A stretch of DNA of 64,000 bases from the NCBI RefSeq assembly GCF_027571385.1, contig NZ_CP085636.1, positions 1,302,001 to 1,366,000 of the forward strand. Direction: 5' to 3'. The translations under genes were made by a program, and so were the position numbers. Numbering within the stretch: position 1 is the first letter of the stretch; every line of letters starts with the position of its first letter. This stretch comes from Shewanella sp. MTB7 (GTDB lineage: Bacteria; Pseudomonadota; Gammaproteobacteria; Enterobacterales; Shewanellaceae). Below are positions 44,876 through 56,707 of the stretch, piece after piece. A model generated the notes under the pieces. It saw nothing but the letters and a program-made list of their open reading frames with translations. It ran no database searches and was not told where the DNA came from.

Positions 44876-45532
44876 CTAGGCATTAATCGTGCGGCGAGCC
44901 ATGGCTGTGAGGTAATCATTGAGGGCATGGGATGCTTCGATGGCAGCACTTGGATCGCCTGCGACTATTTTTCGTAGTATGGCGGCGTGTAGGTGCGCAG
45001 CATCAGCTAAGTCTGTCTGCTCATTTTTATAGGCAAACCAGAAACGGCGTGATAGCCCCTGCAATGGTGCCATTGCCAACTCCAAATATTCATTATGGGC
45101 AACTTGAACCAGCAGTATATGGATCTGTTTGAGTAATTTGGCGTATAAGAAGTCATCATGCTTATTGGCACATTCCTCTAATTGTCCTGCCAATTTAGTC
45201 ATACGCGATTGCTCTGAGCCCGTGGCTCTACTGGCTGCAAATCGCGCGCACAGGGCTTCGACGTCACGTCGCACTTCAAGGATTTTTAGTTGGCTCTCTA
45301 AAGATATTTGCGGAATTTGAATGCCTCGACGAGGATGGATCTCTACCATTCGCTCGTACGATAAACGCTGTAATGCTTCGCGAACAGGAGTTCGTCCTAC
45401 ATCGAGTAATTCAGACAGTTGCTTCTCACTGACCATAGATCCTGGTTTCAGTTCTCTGAAGGTAATCATTTTTTCGAGTTGGTCGTAGGCAAACTCCGAC
45501 TTGTTCACTATGTCATTAGTGATCATCATCAC
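44876..45532 (-). CDS. GntR (FadR-subfamily) regulator
   Basis: 218 residues. The N-terminal winged helix (MVSEKQLSELLDVGRTPVREAL, then YERMVEIHPRRGIQI) is a GntR signature, followed by an all-helical FCD ligand domain (LEVRRDVEALCARFAAS, HLHAAILRKIVAGDP). It is divergent from the BCCT/enolase genes and therefore the likely regulator of both catabolic units. The palindromes at 45622 and 49019 are likely operators. FCD regulators usually sense sugar acids, amino-acid derivatives or other carboxylates, consistent with an enolase-superfamily pathway. Start ATG 45532 lies inside the duplicated promoter block. Confidence 0.9.
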   Translation of the reverse strand: MMMITNDIVNKSEFAYDQLEKMITFRELKPGSMVSEKQLSELLDVGRTPVREALQRLSYERMVEIHPRRGIQIPQISLESQLKILEVRRDVEALCARFAASRATGSEQSRMTKLAGQLEECANKHDDFLYAKLLKQIHILLVQVAHNEYLELAMAPLQGLSRRFWFAYKNEQTDLADAAHLHAAILRKIVAGDPSAAIEASHALNDYLTAMARRTINA

Positions 45533-45538
45533 ATTCCT

Positions 45539-45670
45539 TTTTAAAATTCGTAACCTAGATCACGCTTTTGTATTTTTCATTTGTTCACAACATGATACCG
45601 GAATATATTACACGCCTACAACTGATATATCAGATGAATATTACTGTTATGTTAAGTGTGTATCAGTGCG
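45539..45670 (+). promoter_or_regulatory. island promoter/operator block, copy 1
   Basis: About 130 bp nearly repeated at 48912-49062. Shared stretches include CATTTGTTCACA, CATGATACCGGAATATATTA and CTGATATATCAGATGAATATT. The perfect palindrome CTGATATATCAG (45622-45633) is a likely GntR operator. Both copies stand before catabolic genes. Confidence 0.75.
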
Positions 45671-45685
45671 TGGCGGATATCAATA

Positions 45686-45740
45686 ACCTTTATGTTGCAG
45701 ATATTCGCGCTCCATGATTGCCAATGACAGCGCACTGTAA
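45686..45740 (+). pseudogene. 3' scrap of an FAD-oxidoreductase gene
   Basis: The sequence matches the last 18 codons of the FAD gene at 49103-50458 (GACCTTAATGTTGCTGATAT... in that gene), including its end MIAN-SAL-stop, with a single-base deletion and a few substitutions. It lies just after the copy-1 promoter, where a full FAD gene stands after copy 2, so a former FAD gene here appears to have been deleted. Confidence 0.8.
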
Positions 45741-45838
45741 CTCTATATAAATTGCTGCACCGATAGTGCTAACAGTTAAAATGCTACATTAACCTTGTTC
45801 CCTTCACGCGAGTCGTAGGGGCTGTATGGAATTTAAGT

Positions 45839-48791
<2,953 letters not shown>

Positions 48792-48823
48792 AATAACTTA
48801 CCATTATTTATCCCTTTCTCGTC

Positions 48824-48856
48824 AACGCCGATAAGTTATGCTTATCGGCGTTTTTT
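48824..48856 (+). terminator. terminator of unit A
   Basis: AACGCCGATAAG / CTTATCGGCGTT arms with loop TTATG and a T-run, placed after enolase 1 and the MITE. The hairpin after BCCT2 (53433) is almost the same sequence. Confidence 0.88.
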
Positions 48857-48911
48857 AACTCCCCACAAAACTTGTCATATTAGGCATTAACAATTATCCG
48901 TATTCCCAGGT

Positions 48912-49062
48912 GTTAGTGATCACGGTCACGTTAACGTTTGAAGTTCGCAATCTAGATCACGTTTTGGTGTTTTTCATTTGTTCACAGCATGATACCGGAA
49001 TATATTACGCATCAATAACTGATATATCAGATGAATATTACTGTCATGTTAGATGTGTATCA
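48912..49062 (+). promoter_or_regulatory. island promoter/operator block, copy 2
   Basis: Nearly identical to 45539-45670, with palindrome CTGATATATCAG at 49019-49030, 73 bp before the FAD gene start. The likely target of the same GntR regulator, so both units would respond to one signal. Confidence 0.75.
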
Positions 49063-49102
49063 GTAGGCAAGCAGATAAATGTCAGGGTCTTTTGGAGTGA
49101 AC

Positions 49103-50458
49103 ATGAAAAATTGGAAAATCATTCGCCGTTATGAGCAGTTGCCGGATCTGCCGATACTCGCTCAGGTTGATGTATTGGTTGCTGGTGGAGGCCCTGCTGG
49201 GGTCGCCGCGGCTAAAACAGCTGCCATTGCTGGTAAGAGTACCTATTTGATCGAGAAATATGGCTTTTGTGGCGGCGCTGCCGTGGCGGGATTGTCTGGT
49301 ACTATTTGCGGCATGTATATGGCCACCGATGATGCAACCGCGGCTCCAGAGCAGGTTGTATTTGGTTTTACAGAGCGTTTTCGTCAGGCACTAGCCGACA
49401 ATAATGGCGTTACAGCCCCACAGCGTTATGGCAAAACCTTCACTGTTACTCATGACCCTTTGGTGTGGCGTGATGTGGCCGATGAAATGCTTATCAAAGC
49501 AGGGGTCAATATTCTCTATCACACTGCGGTGTCTGGCGTGATCATGGATGGCGATCGCTTTAAAGGCGTTGTCATTGAGTCAAATGCTGGTCAAAGCATT
49601 ATATTAGCCAACATCATTATCGACGCTTCTGGCGACGCTGCCGTTATCGCCCGTGCTGGTTTAGAGACCTATTTTGGTGACGAAGGTCGCATTCAAAATC
49701 CCACCATGTTCTTTCGTGTTGCTGGTGTGGATATGGAGCAGTATTTGGAATACTACGGTATGGACACCATCTGTCCGCCGAAAGTGACCGAGAACATACT
49801 CAAGGCCAATAAAGAGTTGGGCTGGGAGTTGCCACGCCACAAGATCTGGATCTTCCCGACCACTCGCCCTGGCGAACTGATGGTGAACGCGACGCGTCTC
49901 GCTGGCCAAGATGGTCGTATGTTGAACGTGATTGACCCGGTTGATTTCACCGAGGCTGAAGTGCTGGGTCGTCGTCAAGTACGTGCCTATGCCAAGTTCC
50001 TCAATGAGTTTGTGCCTGGTTGTGAAAGTGCCTATGTGGTTGATACCGGCGTTGAAGTCGGTATACGTCAGACTCGCTCTATCAAAGGGGTTAAGACACT
50101 GACCAATGATGATGTAGTCAATTGCCGTAAGCAAGACGATGGCATTTGCCGCACGCCATGGCCTATCGAACTGCATTCAGGTAATAAGCCGAAGCTGCAC
50201 TGGTTGTTGAATGATTATTACGACATTCCTTTTGGCACCTTAGTACCGCAAGTGGGCGAGAACATTATCGTCGCTGGCCGTTGTCTTAGTGCTGAACATG
50301 AAGCGTTAGCATCGGCTCGAGTCACAGCCCAGTGTTTTGAACTTGGCCATGCTGCCGGTGTTGCTGCAGTGCAGGCTATCGATACTCAAACTCCGATCCG
50401 TGACCTTAATGTTGCTGATATCCGCGCCACCATGATTGCCAATGGCAGCGCTTTATAA
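49103..50458 (+). CDS. FAD-dependent oxidoreductase (FAD_oxidored family)
   Basis: A 451-residue flavoprotein. The dinucleotide motif VLVAGGGPAGVAAAKTAAIAG (start near residue 21; only its core GGGPAG is diagnostic) binds FAD, with LIEKYGFCGGAAVAGLSG following as in the PF12831-type family, DASGDAAVIARAG in the middle and VAGRCLSAEHEALASARV near the end. I use ATG 49103 (GGAG six bases before); ATG 49079 would add eight residues. The substrate is unknown, but its position between the promoter and an enolase suggests oxidation of the same compound or an early intermediate. A 3' scrap of another copy lies at 45686. Confidence 0.88.
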   Translation: MKNWKIIRRYEQLPDLPILAQVDVLVAGGGPAGVAAAKTAAIAGKSTYLIEKYGFCGGAAVAGLSGTICGMYMATDDATAAPEQVVFGFTERFRQALADNNGVTAPQRYGKTFTVTHDPLVWRDVADEMLIKAGVNILYHTAVSGVIMDGDRFKGVVIESNAGQSIILANIIIDASGDAAVIARAGLETYFGDEGRIQNPTMFFRVAGVDMEQYLEYYGMDTICPPKVTENILKANKELGWELPRHKIWIFPTTRPGELMVNATRLAGQDGRMLNVIDPVDFTEAEVLGRRQVRAYAKFLNEFVPGCESAYVVDTGVEVGIRQTRSIKGVKTLTNDDVVNCRKQDDGICRTPWPIELHSGNKPKLHWLLNDYYDIPFGTLVPQVGENIIVAGRCLSAEHEALASARVTAQCFELGHAAGVAAVQAIDTQTPIRDLNVADIRATMIANGSAL

Positions 50459-50465
50459 GGTAAGA

Positions 50466-51593
50466 ATGATGAAAGATCTTAAAATTGCACGTGTAGAGCT
50501 TTATGCCGTTGCCGACCGTAATGCAGCGCCTGTACCTTGGGCTGATAACCAAGAGCCACTGCTTTACACCAATAACATTGTGCGTCTGATCTGTAACGAC
50601 GGTACCGAAGGTGCTGGTGCAACGATTAGCTATACCGAAAATGATTTCGACCGTTGTATCATCGAATCTCAACGTACTATTGTGCCCGGCTTGTTGGGGA
50701 AAAACCCGCTGGCGACCCAAGAGTTGTACAACTGGTTGATGTCTCGCTGCACGTGGGGTGGATTACCAGCTAAGTCGCCTATCGATATCGCTGCTTGGGA
50801 TATTAAAGCCAAGAAAGCGGGAATGCCGTTATATATGTTACTAGGCGGAGCTCGGGAGAAGATACTCTCTTATGCCTCGACACCTATGTTCGATACCGTT
50901 GAAGAGTACTTTCCCTATATCGATGGCTGCATTGAACACGGCTTTACTGCCATCAAACTTCACTGTTATTGCGTGTACCAGAAAGACGTGGCATTGGTTG
51001 ATGCTGTTCAGGCTCGCTACGGTAAAACGGCTATCCGTTTTATGTTGGATACGGCCACTTTCTATACCCCAGAGCAGGCGATGAAAATGGCTAAGCGTTT
51101 GGAGAGTTATGATTGGGAGTGGTTCGAAGCACCCGTTTCAGACTATGACTACAACACCTACAAGCGTCTGACTGCCAAGACAGATCTGGAGATCTCTAGT
51201 CATGGTAACTGTCTATTGACTCTGCAGGAAGTGACCTACGCCTTATCTCAAGGGATGTGGTCAGATGTTCGCCAAGATGCAACCGTGTGTGGTGGCATTA
51301 CACCGTTAAACAAGTGTTTCCATATCGCCGAAGGTTTCTCTAAGAATTTAGAGATCCAGTCGATGGGATACACCTTGACCCAAGCGGCTAACCTGCATGT
51401 AGCACTGGCTCATAACAACTGTAAATACTTCGAACAGTTCTACCCATACGATGATTTTGAGCTAGCAGCTAAGAACACCATTCGCACCGACAAGCAGGGC
51501 TTTGTCCATGCACCAGAAGGTAATGGTTTGGGTATCGAAATGGATTGGGACAAGGTTAAAGAGATGTCGGTAGCGTCTTACGTATTTGAATAA
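50466..51593 (+). CDS. enolase-superfamily enzyme 2
   Basis: A 375-residue enolase-superfamily protein that begins 7 bp after the FAD gene (AAGG upstream; tandem ATGs at 50466/50469). The barrel residues differ from enzyme 1: AIKLHCY on strand 2 (K-x-H), FMLDTATFY Asp, WFEAPV Glu, but ISSHGN where the third Glu ligand is usually found, VRQDATVCGG and no obvious MR-type His later (IQSMGYT). The catalytic set is thus atypical. A dehydratase of a sugar acid or a racemase of an N-methylated amino acid are both possible. The low similarity to enzyme 1 means separate reactions, not backup. Confidence 0.85.
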   Translation: MMKDLKIARVELYAVADRNAAPVPWADNQEPLLYTNNIVRLICNDGTEGAGATISYTENDFDRCIIESQRTIVPGLLGKNPLATQELYNWLMSRCTWGGLPAKSPIDIAAWDIKAKKAGMPLYMLLGGAREKILSYASTPMFDTVEEYFPYIDGCIEHGFTAIKLHCYCVYQKDVALVDAVQARYGKTAIRFMLDTATFYTPEQAMKMAKRLESYDWEWFEAPVSDYDYNTYKRLTAKTDLEISSHGNCLLTLQEVTYALSQGMWSDVRQDATVCGGITPLNKCFHIAEGFSKNLEIQSMGYTLTQAANLHVALAHNNCKYFEQFYPYDDFELAAKNTIRTDKQGFVHAPEGNGLGIEMDWDKVKEMSVASYVFE

Positions 51594-51811
51594 TCGACGT
51601 AAGCTTACCGTTTTTCTCTGAGATATATAGCTGTCTGACTAAGTTCTGCCGATTAAAATATGTTGTTAGCGTCGTAATTTAAAGGGGGGACGCGAAGAAC
51701 ATTACGGCAGCGACTCGGTCATTTCAGCTGTTCCATATAAAAAATCAAAGCTGTTGTGAAACTACAAAATAATAACTTGTTTTTCAGTGGCTTTTAAAAG
51801 AAGAAATAACA

Positions 51812-53401
51812 ATGAAATTGAACACCTCAGGAATAGATCTCAAACTTACCTTCGGCAGCTTTGGCTTTGTGTTGCTGCTCGGAATTTTAGCTGTACTGTA
51901 CCCCGAAGCGGTTAAAAGTACTATGGGTAGCATGCTGGACTTTGTTGTCATCAATTTTGGTTCTGGCTTCCTCTGGTACACATTGTTCGCCACAGGCGCA
52001 CTCTTGTATCTGGCTTTCTCTAAGTTCGGTAATATTCGCATGGGTGATTCTAAGCCCAAATTCACTAAGTTCCAGTTGTTTGCTATGGCATTATCTGCTG
52101 GCATGGGAGCCAGCACCATGTATTGGGGCTTTATTGAAGCGGTGTACTATTTCATGGACCCACAATTCGGCATAGAAGATAAACATATGGCCATGGAGTA
52201 CGCGACTGCTTATAACATGTTCCATTGGGGAGCTGCAGGCTGGTTTATTTATCTCATCGTAGCCATTCCATTTGCTGTGGTTTTTTATCTGAAAAAGAGC
52301 CAAAGCCTAAGCTTAAGTGGTGTGATTAACAGTCTGTTTAATGATGCTCTACCTGTTTGGGCTCAGAAATTGATTGATCTGTTATTTATTATCACCACAT
52401 TGGCAGCGACTGCGCTCACACTGGGGCTTGGGATCCCCATGATCTCCTCCAACTTAGCAAGTCTGACTGGTATTCCTGATAACCTGATGTTAGGCATCGG
52501 CGTAATTCTGGGACTGTCTGTTATCTTCTCTCTTAGCTCCTATATAGGTATCGAGAAAGGGATGGCACGTCTGTCTACTGCGACAGTTTACATCTGTGCC
52601 GCTTTTGTGGGTATTATCTTCATCATAGGCCCATCTGCGCTGATCATGAATAACATGACCAATGGCGTTGGGGTCATGTTAAGTGATTATCTGCGAATGA
52701 GCACCAATACAGATCCCTATGGCAGTACACTATTTCCTCAATACTGGACCGTATTCTTCTTGGCTAATTGGATCTCTTACTCTCCTGGCGTGGGCGTATT
52801 TATTACCAAAATTATTCAGGGTCAGAAGCTACGTGATGTGATACTCATTTTAGTGATCGGTGGAACGTTAGGCTCTGCAGTGATCTTTGGTGTGTGCGGA
52901 ACCTTTACCATGAACCTAGTCAACACAGGGGTGGTGGATGGTGTCGGTCTAATTGAAGCCGGACAACCTACGTCTCTGGTGAAGGATGTATTTGGTTCAA
53001 CGCCCATTCCTATGGTACTCACAGCCATCTACTTGGTCACTATGATCCTGTTTACCGTGACGACATTAGATGGTACTTCATATTCCTTAGCTAGTATTGC
53101 CACCAAGAAACTCGATGCTGAAGCAAACGTATCACCGATGTTCCGTCTATTTTGGTGTATGTTGTTGACGGCATTGCCTATTATTTTCTTGTTGATCAAT
53201 GCGGATTTGAATATTTTAAAGTCATTCCCAGTGCTAATTATCGTACTGATTGTGCCAATATTCTTTATCGCTGCGGTGAAAACCCTACAATACTTGAGCT
53301 GTAACTATGACAGCATCATGGAGCACCAGTATCAGCAGGATAAAATCCTAGGAATAGACACAGCAGTAGCGACTAAGTATAACGCTCAGAAGACTAATTA
53401 A
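51812..53401 (+). CDS. BCCT-family transporter 2
   Basis: A 529-residue BCCT carrier, about 12 membrane segments, only distantly related to transporter 1. The TM3 glycine motif is AGMGASTMYWGFIEAVYY; TM8 reads FFLANWISYSPGVGVF followed by ITKIIQGQK, retaining the Trp-Ile-Ser-Tyr-Ser-Pro part but not the first tryptophans of betaine carriers. AAGAAG precedes ATG. It closes unit B, 218 bp after enolase 2, and a terminator follows. Substrate probably related to, but not the same as, that of transporter 1. Confidence 0.9.
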   Translation: MKLNTSGIDLKLTFGSFGFVLLLGILAVLYPEAVKSTMGSMLDFVVINFGSGFLWYTLFATGALLYLAFSKFGNIRMGDSKPKFTKFQLFAMALSAGMGASTMYWGFIEAVYYFMDPQFGIEDKHMAMEYATAYNMFHWGAAGWFIYLIVAIPFAVVFYLKKSQSLSLSGVINSLFNDALPVWAQKLIDLLFIITTLAATALTLGLGIPMISSNLASLTGIPDNLMLGIGVILGLSVIFSLSSYIGIEKGMARLSTATVYICAAFVGIIFIIGPSALIMNNMTNGVGVMLSDYLRMSTNTDPYGSTLFPQYWTVFFLANWISYSPGVGVFITKIIQGQKLRDVILILVIGGTLGSAVIFGVCGTFTMNLVNTGVVDGVGLIEAGQPTSLVKDVFGSTPIPMVLTAIYLVTMILFTVTTLDGTSYSLASIATKKLDAEANVSPMFRLFWCMLLTALPIIFLLINADLNILKSFPVLIIVLIVPIFFIAAVKTLQYLSCNYDSIMEHQYQQDKILGIDTAVATKYNAQKTN

Positions 53402-53432
53402 TTATTACTCAAATTAGTTAGCCGCTTTATTT

Positions 53433-53465
53433 AATGCCGATAAGTTATGCTTATCGGCATTTTTA
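53433..53465 (+). terminator. terminator of unit B
   Basis: AATGCCGATAAG / CTTATCGGCATT arms, loop TTATG, T-run. One base pair different from the unit A terminator at 48824. Confidence 0.88.
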
Positions 53466-53557
53466 GTTTTAACCATGTGTGTAGTGCTTGAACTGTTCTT
53501 TCTTCCATGACGAGGTTAACATAGTGTTAATTGTTCAGTGTGGTAGCAGGGAGTCAG

Positions 53558-54304
53558 ATGGGTGCTTTAGTATTGATAAATGGTGTGGGGATGGCTTATC
53601 AGCGAGGTCTCTCCGGTGTGAAGGTTCTGCTGATTGTGTTGCTGACGATGCTGTTCTCTGTTGGGATCACCATTTTTGTTATTCGCACTTATATCTTCCC
53701 TGCAGAATTAACGCCGGTGACCTTAAATGACAAGGAGGAACTAAAGCTAGATAATAAGTTGCGTCAACTAGGGTGGCTGCCTGATACTAATGTGAGTTCG
53801 AAAACATCGGCTCAAAGCGAACTCAAAAATGAGTCGAGAACAGCTTCTATACCAGCCTCTAAATCTAAAGTTGGCGAATTAACGCCTGAGGCATATAGAG
53901 AGTTCGATGGTGATCGGCAGGTGATCTTTAGTGAGAAAGAGGTCAATTCGATGATAGGAAATAATCCTGATTTTGCTCGTCGTGTTGCCATCGATTTTTC
54001 TGATAATCTTGCCAGCGCTAAAATATTAGTCCCGATCCCCGAAGACTTTCCGTTCATGGCAGGTGAAATTCTGCGAGTTAATGCCGGTATCGACATTCAT
54101 CTAGACCAGTCTCGTCGTCCAGTAGTGGCTTTGGTTGGGGTTAGTTTGATGGGCGTTCCTATTCCGAATGCTTGGTTGGGGAATATGAAAAGAGTTAATT
54201 TAGTCGGAGAGTTTGGTGATTCCGGATTCTGGAATACGTTTGCCGATGGGGTTGAAGAGTTGCAAGTACGTGATGGTGAGCTTTTTATAAAACTGAGAAA
54301 ATAA
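53558..54304 (+). CDS. hypothetical single-pass membrane protein
   Basis: 248 residues from ATG 53558 (GGGAG upstream). One membrane helix near the start (VKVLLIVLLTMLFSVGITIF) leads to a periplasmic domain. A low-complexity Ser/Lys linker (about 85-120) is followed by a folded part (VIFSEKEVNSMIGNNPDFARRV, VNAGIDIHLDQSRRPVVALVGVSLMGVPIP, quoted in part) with alternating strands reminiscent of LolA- or DUF2993-like lipid-binding folds. I cannot name it. It is followed by a terminator. Confidence 0.6.
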   Translation: MGALVLINGVGMAYQRGLSGVKVLLIVLLTMLFSVGITIFVIRTYIFPAELTPVTLNDKEELKLDNKLRQLGWLPDTNVSSKTSAQSELKNESRTASIPASKSKVGELTPEAYREFDGDRQVIFSEKEVNSMIGNNPDFARRVAIDFSDNLASAKILVPIPEDFPFMAGEILRVNAGIDIHLDQSRRPVVALVGVSLMGVPIPNAWLGNMKRVNLVGEFGDSGFWNTFADGVEELQVRDGELFIKLRK

Positions 54305-54359
54305 CCTGTGATACAGCCAGTTTATGTGGCGTTAACGTTTGGGGGCAAACATTGAAATC

Positions 54360-54388
54360 AATGAGTCAGAATATTCTGACTCATTTTT
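54360..54388. terminator. bidirectional terminator
   Basis: AATGAGTCAGAATATTCTGACTCATT is a near-continuous palindrome with T and A tracts, between two convergent genes. Confidence 0.85.
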
Positions 54389-54425
54389 GTTAAACAGCTT
54401 TGTGAGATTGAGATAGCGTGCAGTG

Positions 54426-54671
54426 TTACTGTTTTTCAGTGACTAAACATTGATATAACGCATCTTTTAATACCGCTCTATCATGCTTTAACTGATGCAT
54501 AGCCTCATCATCAATGGGTGCGCCATTTAATTCGAGTTTTCGAATCTCAGCATCGAGCAAATTGTACTTTTTGGCTTGTTTGGCAAAGGCCTCATTGCTT
54601 TTGGAAAGCATTGCAATGACATCTTTGTACTCGGGAAACTCGTGAATAAGAGAGTGGTTTTCACCTAACAT
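54426..54671 (-). CDS. YdcH family (DUF465) protein
   Basis: 81 residues, starting MLGENHSLIHEFPEYKDVI, which with the LDAEIRKLE and LKHDRAVLKDALY stretches fits the small helical DUF465/YdcH family. All-helical, cytoplasmic, unknown function. GGGG stands before the ATG. Confidence 0.85.
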   Translation of the reverse strand: MLGENHSLIHEFPEYKDVIAMLSKSNEAFAKQAKKYNLLDAEIRKLELNGAPIDDEAMHQLKHDRAVLKDALYQCLVTEKQ

Positions 54672-54884
54672 AAAATCCCCTTGCTATAGGTCAAAAGGTT
54701 AACAGTACAGACTATGCTAACCGCAAACCTACCAAGCTTCAAATATATCATTTCGCCAGTTAGGTAACTAAAAGCCTCTCTTACAATGGGTTTTGATGCA
54801 TTTTATTCTGTATTTTCAAGTGACTTAAAGATAGAGAATAGGAGTTTAATTCCTTTATTAAATTTCTGACTTTTCAGTTGTCGC

Positions 54885-55223
54885 TTATATAGCATTGATA
54901 CATTTATAAGCATTGGCCATCATGGTGACAGAGCCTGTGAAACCTAAAGGGCGATATAGATAAATTGTATCAGCCTCAAGCAATGCGGCTTTAATACGCA
55001 TCTCATTGAGTGTGCCCCATACCATGTCTTTATCAGCATGGAGCCAATAATCATAAAAGTGACCTTGAGAGCCTATTACTGTTCCCTTGTGCTCACATTG
55101 ACTTATAGACTCTGACACATCCCAGAGGACTTTGACTTGATTCGAGTCATCGGTTGGGAAGGTGATACATCCACTTAATCCTAACGTTAATAACAAAACA
55201 GCGATGCTGGAAACGGCTTTCAT
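54885..55223 (-). CDS. DUF4156-like lipoprotein
   Basis: 112 residues from ATG 55223, giving a lipoprotein signal ending LGLSGC (near residue 18); the longer frame from 55286 has no ribosome site and would hide the signal. The mature part (VKVLWDVSESISQCEHKGTVIGSQGHFYDYW, quoted in part; MRIKAALLEADTIYL) is a small alpha/beta domain with two Cys residues resembling DUF4156. Outer-membrane lipoprotein of unknown function. Confidence 0.7.
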   Translation of the reverse strand: MKAVSSIAVLLLTLGLSGCITFPTDDSNQVKVLWDVSESISQCEHKGTVIGSQGHFYDYWLHADKDMVWGTLNEMRIKAALLEADTIYLYRPLGFTGSVTMMANAYKCINAI

Positions 55224-55397
55224 ACAGCTTTTGACCTGAAATTTAAAAAGTAGCAGATAGTAATGGAATAGGGGGGCACTGGACATCTTTTACGTTGAGC
55301 ATTGGGAGATAGGCAACATAATGATTCGGGTTTTATAGAGGCTGAGTATGATCGTTCCTCAATATTTGACGGTTGTGAGTCGCTTTATTCGGTGTTA

Positions 55398-55830
55398 CTA
55401 AAAATAGCCGTAGCTAAAACCGATGCGTTCAACCATCATTGTTATCCGCGAGATTGGCATTTGAGTAGTGAATATATGAGAACCCTAATTGGTGATGATC
55501 AAACAAGACAATTCCCACTCCTAACTTGTCTTCAAATTGCCAATTAGAGCCCATGTTTCTGTCACCATAATATTGATTTTCCAGATAAGTGGCGCCAATA
55601 CCGATCTCTAAGTAGAGAGACAGATATTGAAAATGAAGCTGGTACTTAAGTGAGGGGGTGATGGAACCACCATTCTTATCATCATAGAGAAAATCTTGCC
55701 AATGGTGGTAGGCGCTCTCATCAAAGTGAAGAACTGATAGTTGTTGGTAAGAGGGGAGTTTTGCTACTGATATAGGAGTGTTATGTGGGGGATATGAAGG
55801 GATAGTGTCTATCCCCTCATATAAAGTCAA
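55398..55830 (-). pseudogene. decayed PagL-like lipid A deacylase gene
   Basis: The readable frame (55429-55830) lacks a signal peptide and starts at a TTG overlapping the stop of the preceding gene. Its C-terminal half (SLYLEIGIGATYLENQYYG, DKLGVGIVLFDHHQLGFSYIHYSNANL) resembles PagL, which removes a 3-O-acyl chain from lipid A and has a final HYSN catalytic segment. The frame stops right after that at TGA 55429-55431, but a +/-1 shift continues as VERIGFSYGYF to a stop at 55398-55400, the normal beta-strand end of this barrel. Both ends are damaged, so this is a remnant. Confidence 0.65.
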
Positions 55831-56603
55831 CCAAGGTTTAGTCGATATAACTCGAAGCGATTAACGCCGCTTTTAATTAGGTGAGAGTGTTGCACGAAGG
55901 CTGAGGAGTTCTGAAATTTGGCTAATCCATCCTTAGTATCCCACTCGACAAACGTCAGCTGACCCGGCGCGATTAGGGGAGAGGCATGTGCTTCAAAGCG
56001 CGGATTATGCATCTTGTAGATGAAGCGGCCACCTAGCGCGTTAACCGTCTCCTTTATGTTGTCCATATAACGATAGTAGTCGTTAGGATTACTTGGGTTT
56101 AACCAAGCGACAGCTAAGGTGTAATATTTCGCTGATTTGAAGGTTAAGCGTAAATCTTGCTCTAACTCGTTAGTGTAAATCTTAATTTCATCCCAGCCTT
56201 TAGGGCGAATTTGTTTCATCAATGGCCAATCCGGATGGGAGAAGAGTTTGTTTTCAGCGGCTTCATTTGGCCAAGAGTAAAAGATTAATGCGCCGGGGGT
56301 AAAGTTGCCTACTAAGGTGTCGCTAATCTTGAGTTGTGCTTCGCGTTTGAGACCATAACTTTCACCCAGGAGCAGAACCTGCCGATAGTAGATTTGGCGT
56401 GCTTCCTCCCCCTCTTTTTTTCCTACCGGCATAACAAGGGAGAACATCTGACCTTTTGAAAGAACAATGCTTGTTTGTTCAGCTACCATGTTTACTTGAG
56501 GCTTGTTTGTTTGTTGGGACACATCATGTGCGCATGCACAAAGCCCAAGGGATAAAGTTAGGAGTATTGTGTGGGGGAGTCGCTTTCTACTGTCGGTTCT
56601 CAT
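55827..56603 (-). CDS. hypothetical lipoprotein with ferredoxin-like repeat
   Basis: 258 residues. The signal (MRTDSRKRLPHTILLTLSLG) leads to a lipobox-like LCAC (Cys near 24). The two halves look like a duplicated alpha-beta-plait of DUF1330 type (about 85-160 and 175-255, e.g. PGALIFYSWPNEAAENKLF and PGQLTFVEWDTKDGLAKFQ). AAGG about 12 bases before the ATG. Function is unknown. It is followed by the PagL-like fragment with overlapping TGA/TTG. Confidence 0.6.
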   Translation of the reverse strand: MRTDSRKRLPHTILLTLSLGLCACAHDVSQQTNKPQVNMVAEQTSIVLSKGQMFSLVMPVGKKEGEEARQIYYRQVLLLGESYGLKREAQLKISDTLVGNFTPGALIFYSWPNEAAENKLFSHPDWPLMKQIRPKGWDEIKIYTNELEQDLRLTFKSAKYYTLAVAWLNPSNPNDYYRYMDNIKETVNALGGRFIYKMHNPRFEAHASPLIAPGQLTFVEWDTKDGLAKFQNSSAFVQHSHLIKSGVNRFELYRLNLG

Positions 56604-56707
56604 AAATCATTAAGCCTTGTTAGCTGTTGACGTTATATACACCCTAACAGGGATTGTTGGTGCAGGATTGGATTTACTTTATGGTGTGGTGGTGCGAATA
56701 TGCACCA

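Noticed and set aside
49661..50176. 171-residue frame on the minus strand inside the FAD gene
   Set aside because: Shadow frame fully inside a well-supported gene with clear family motifs.
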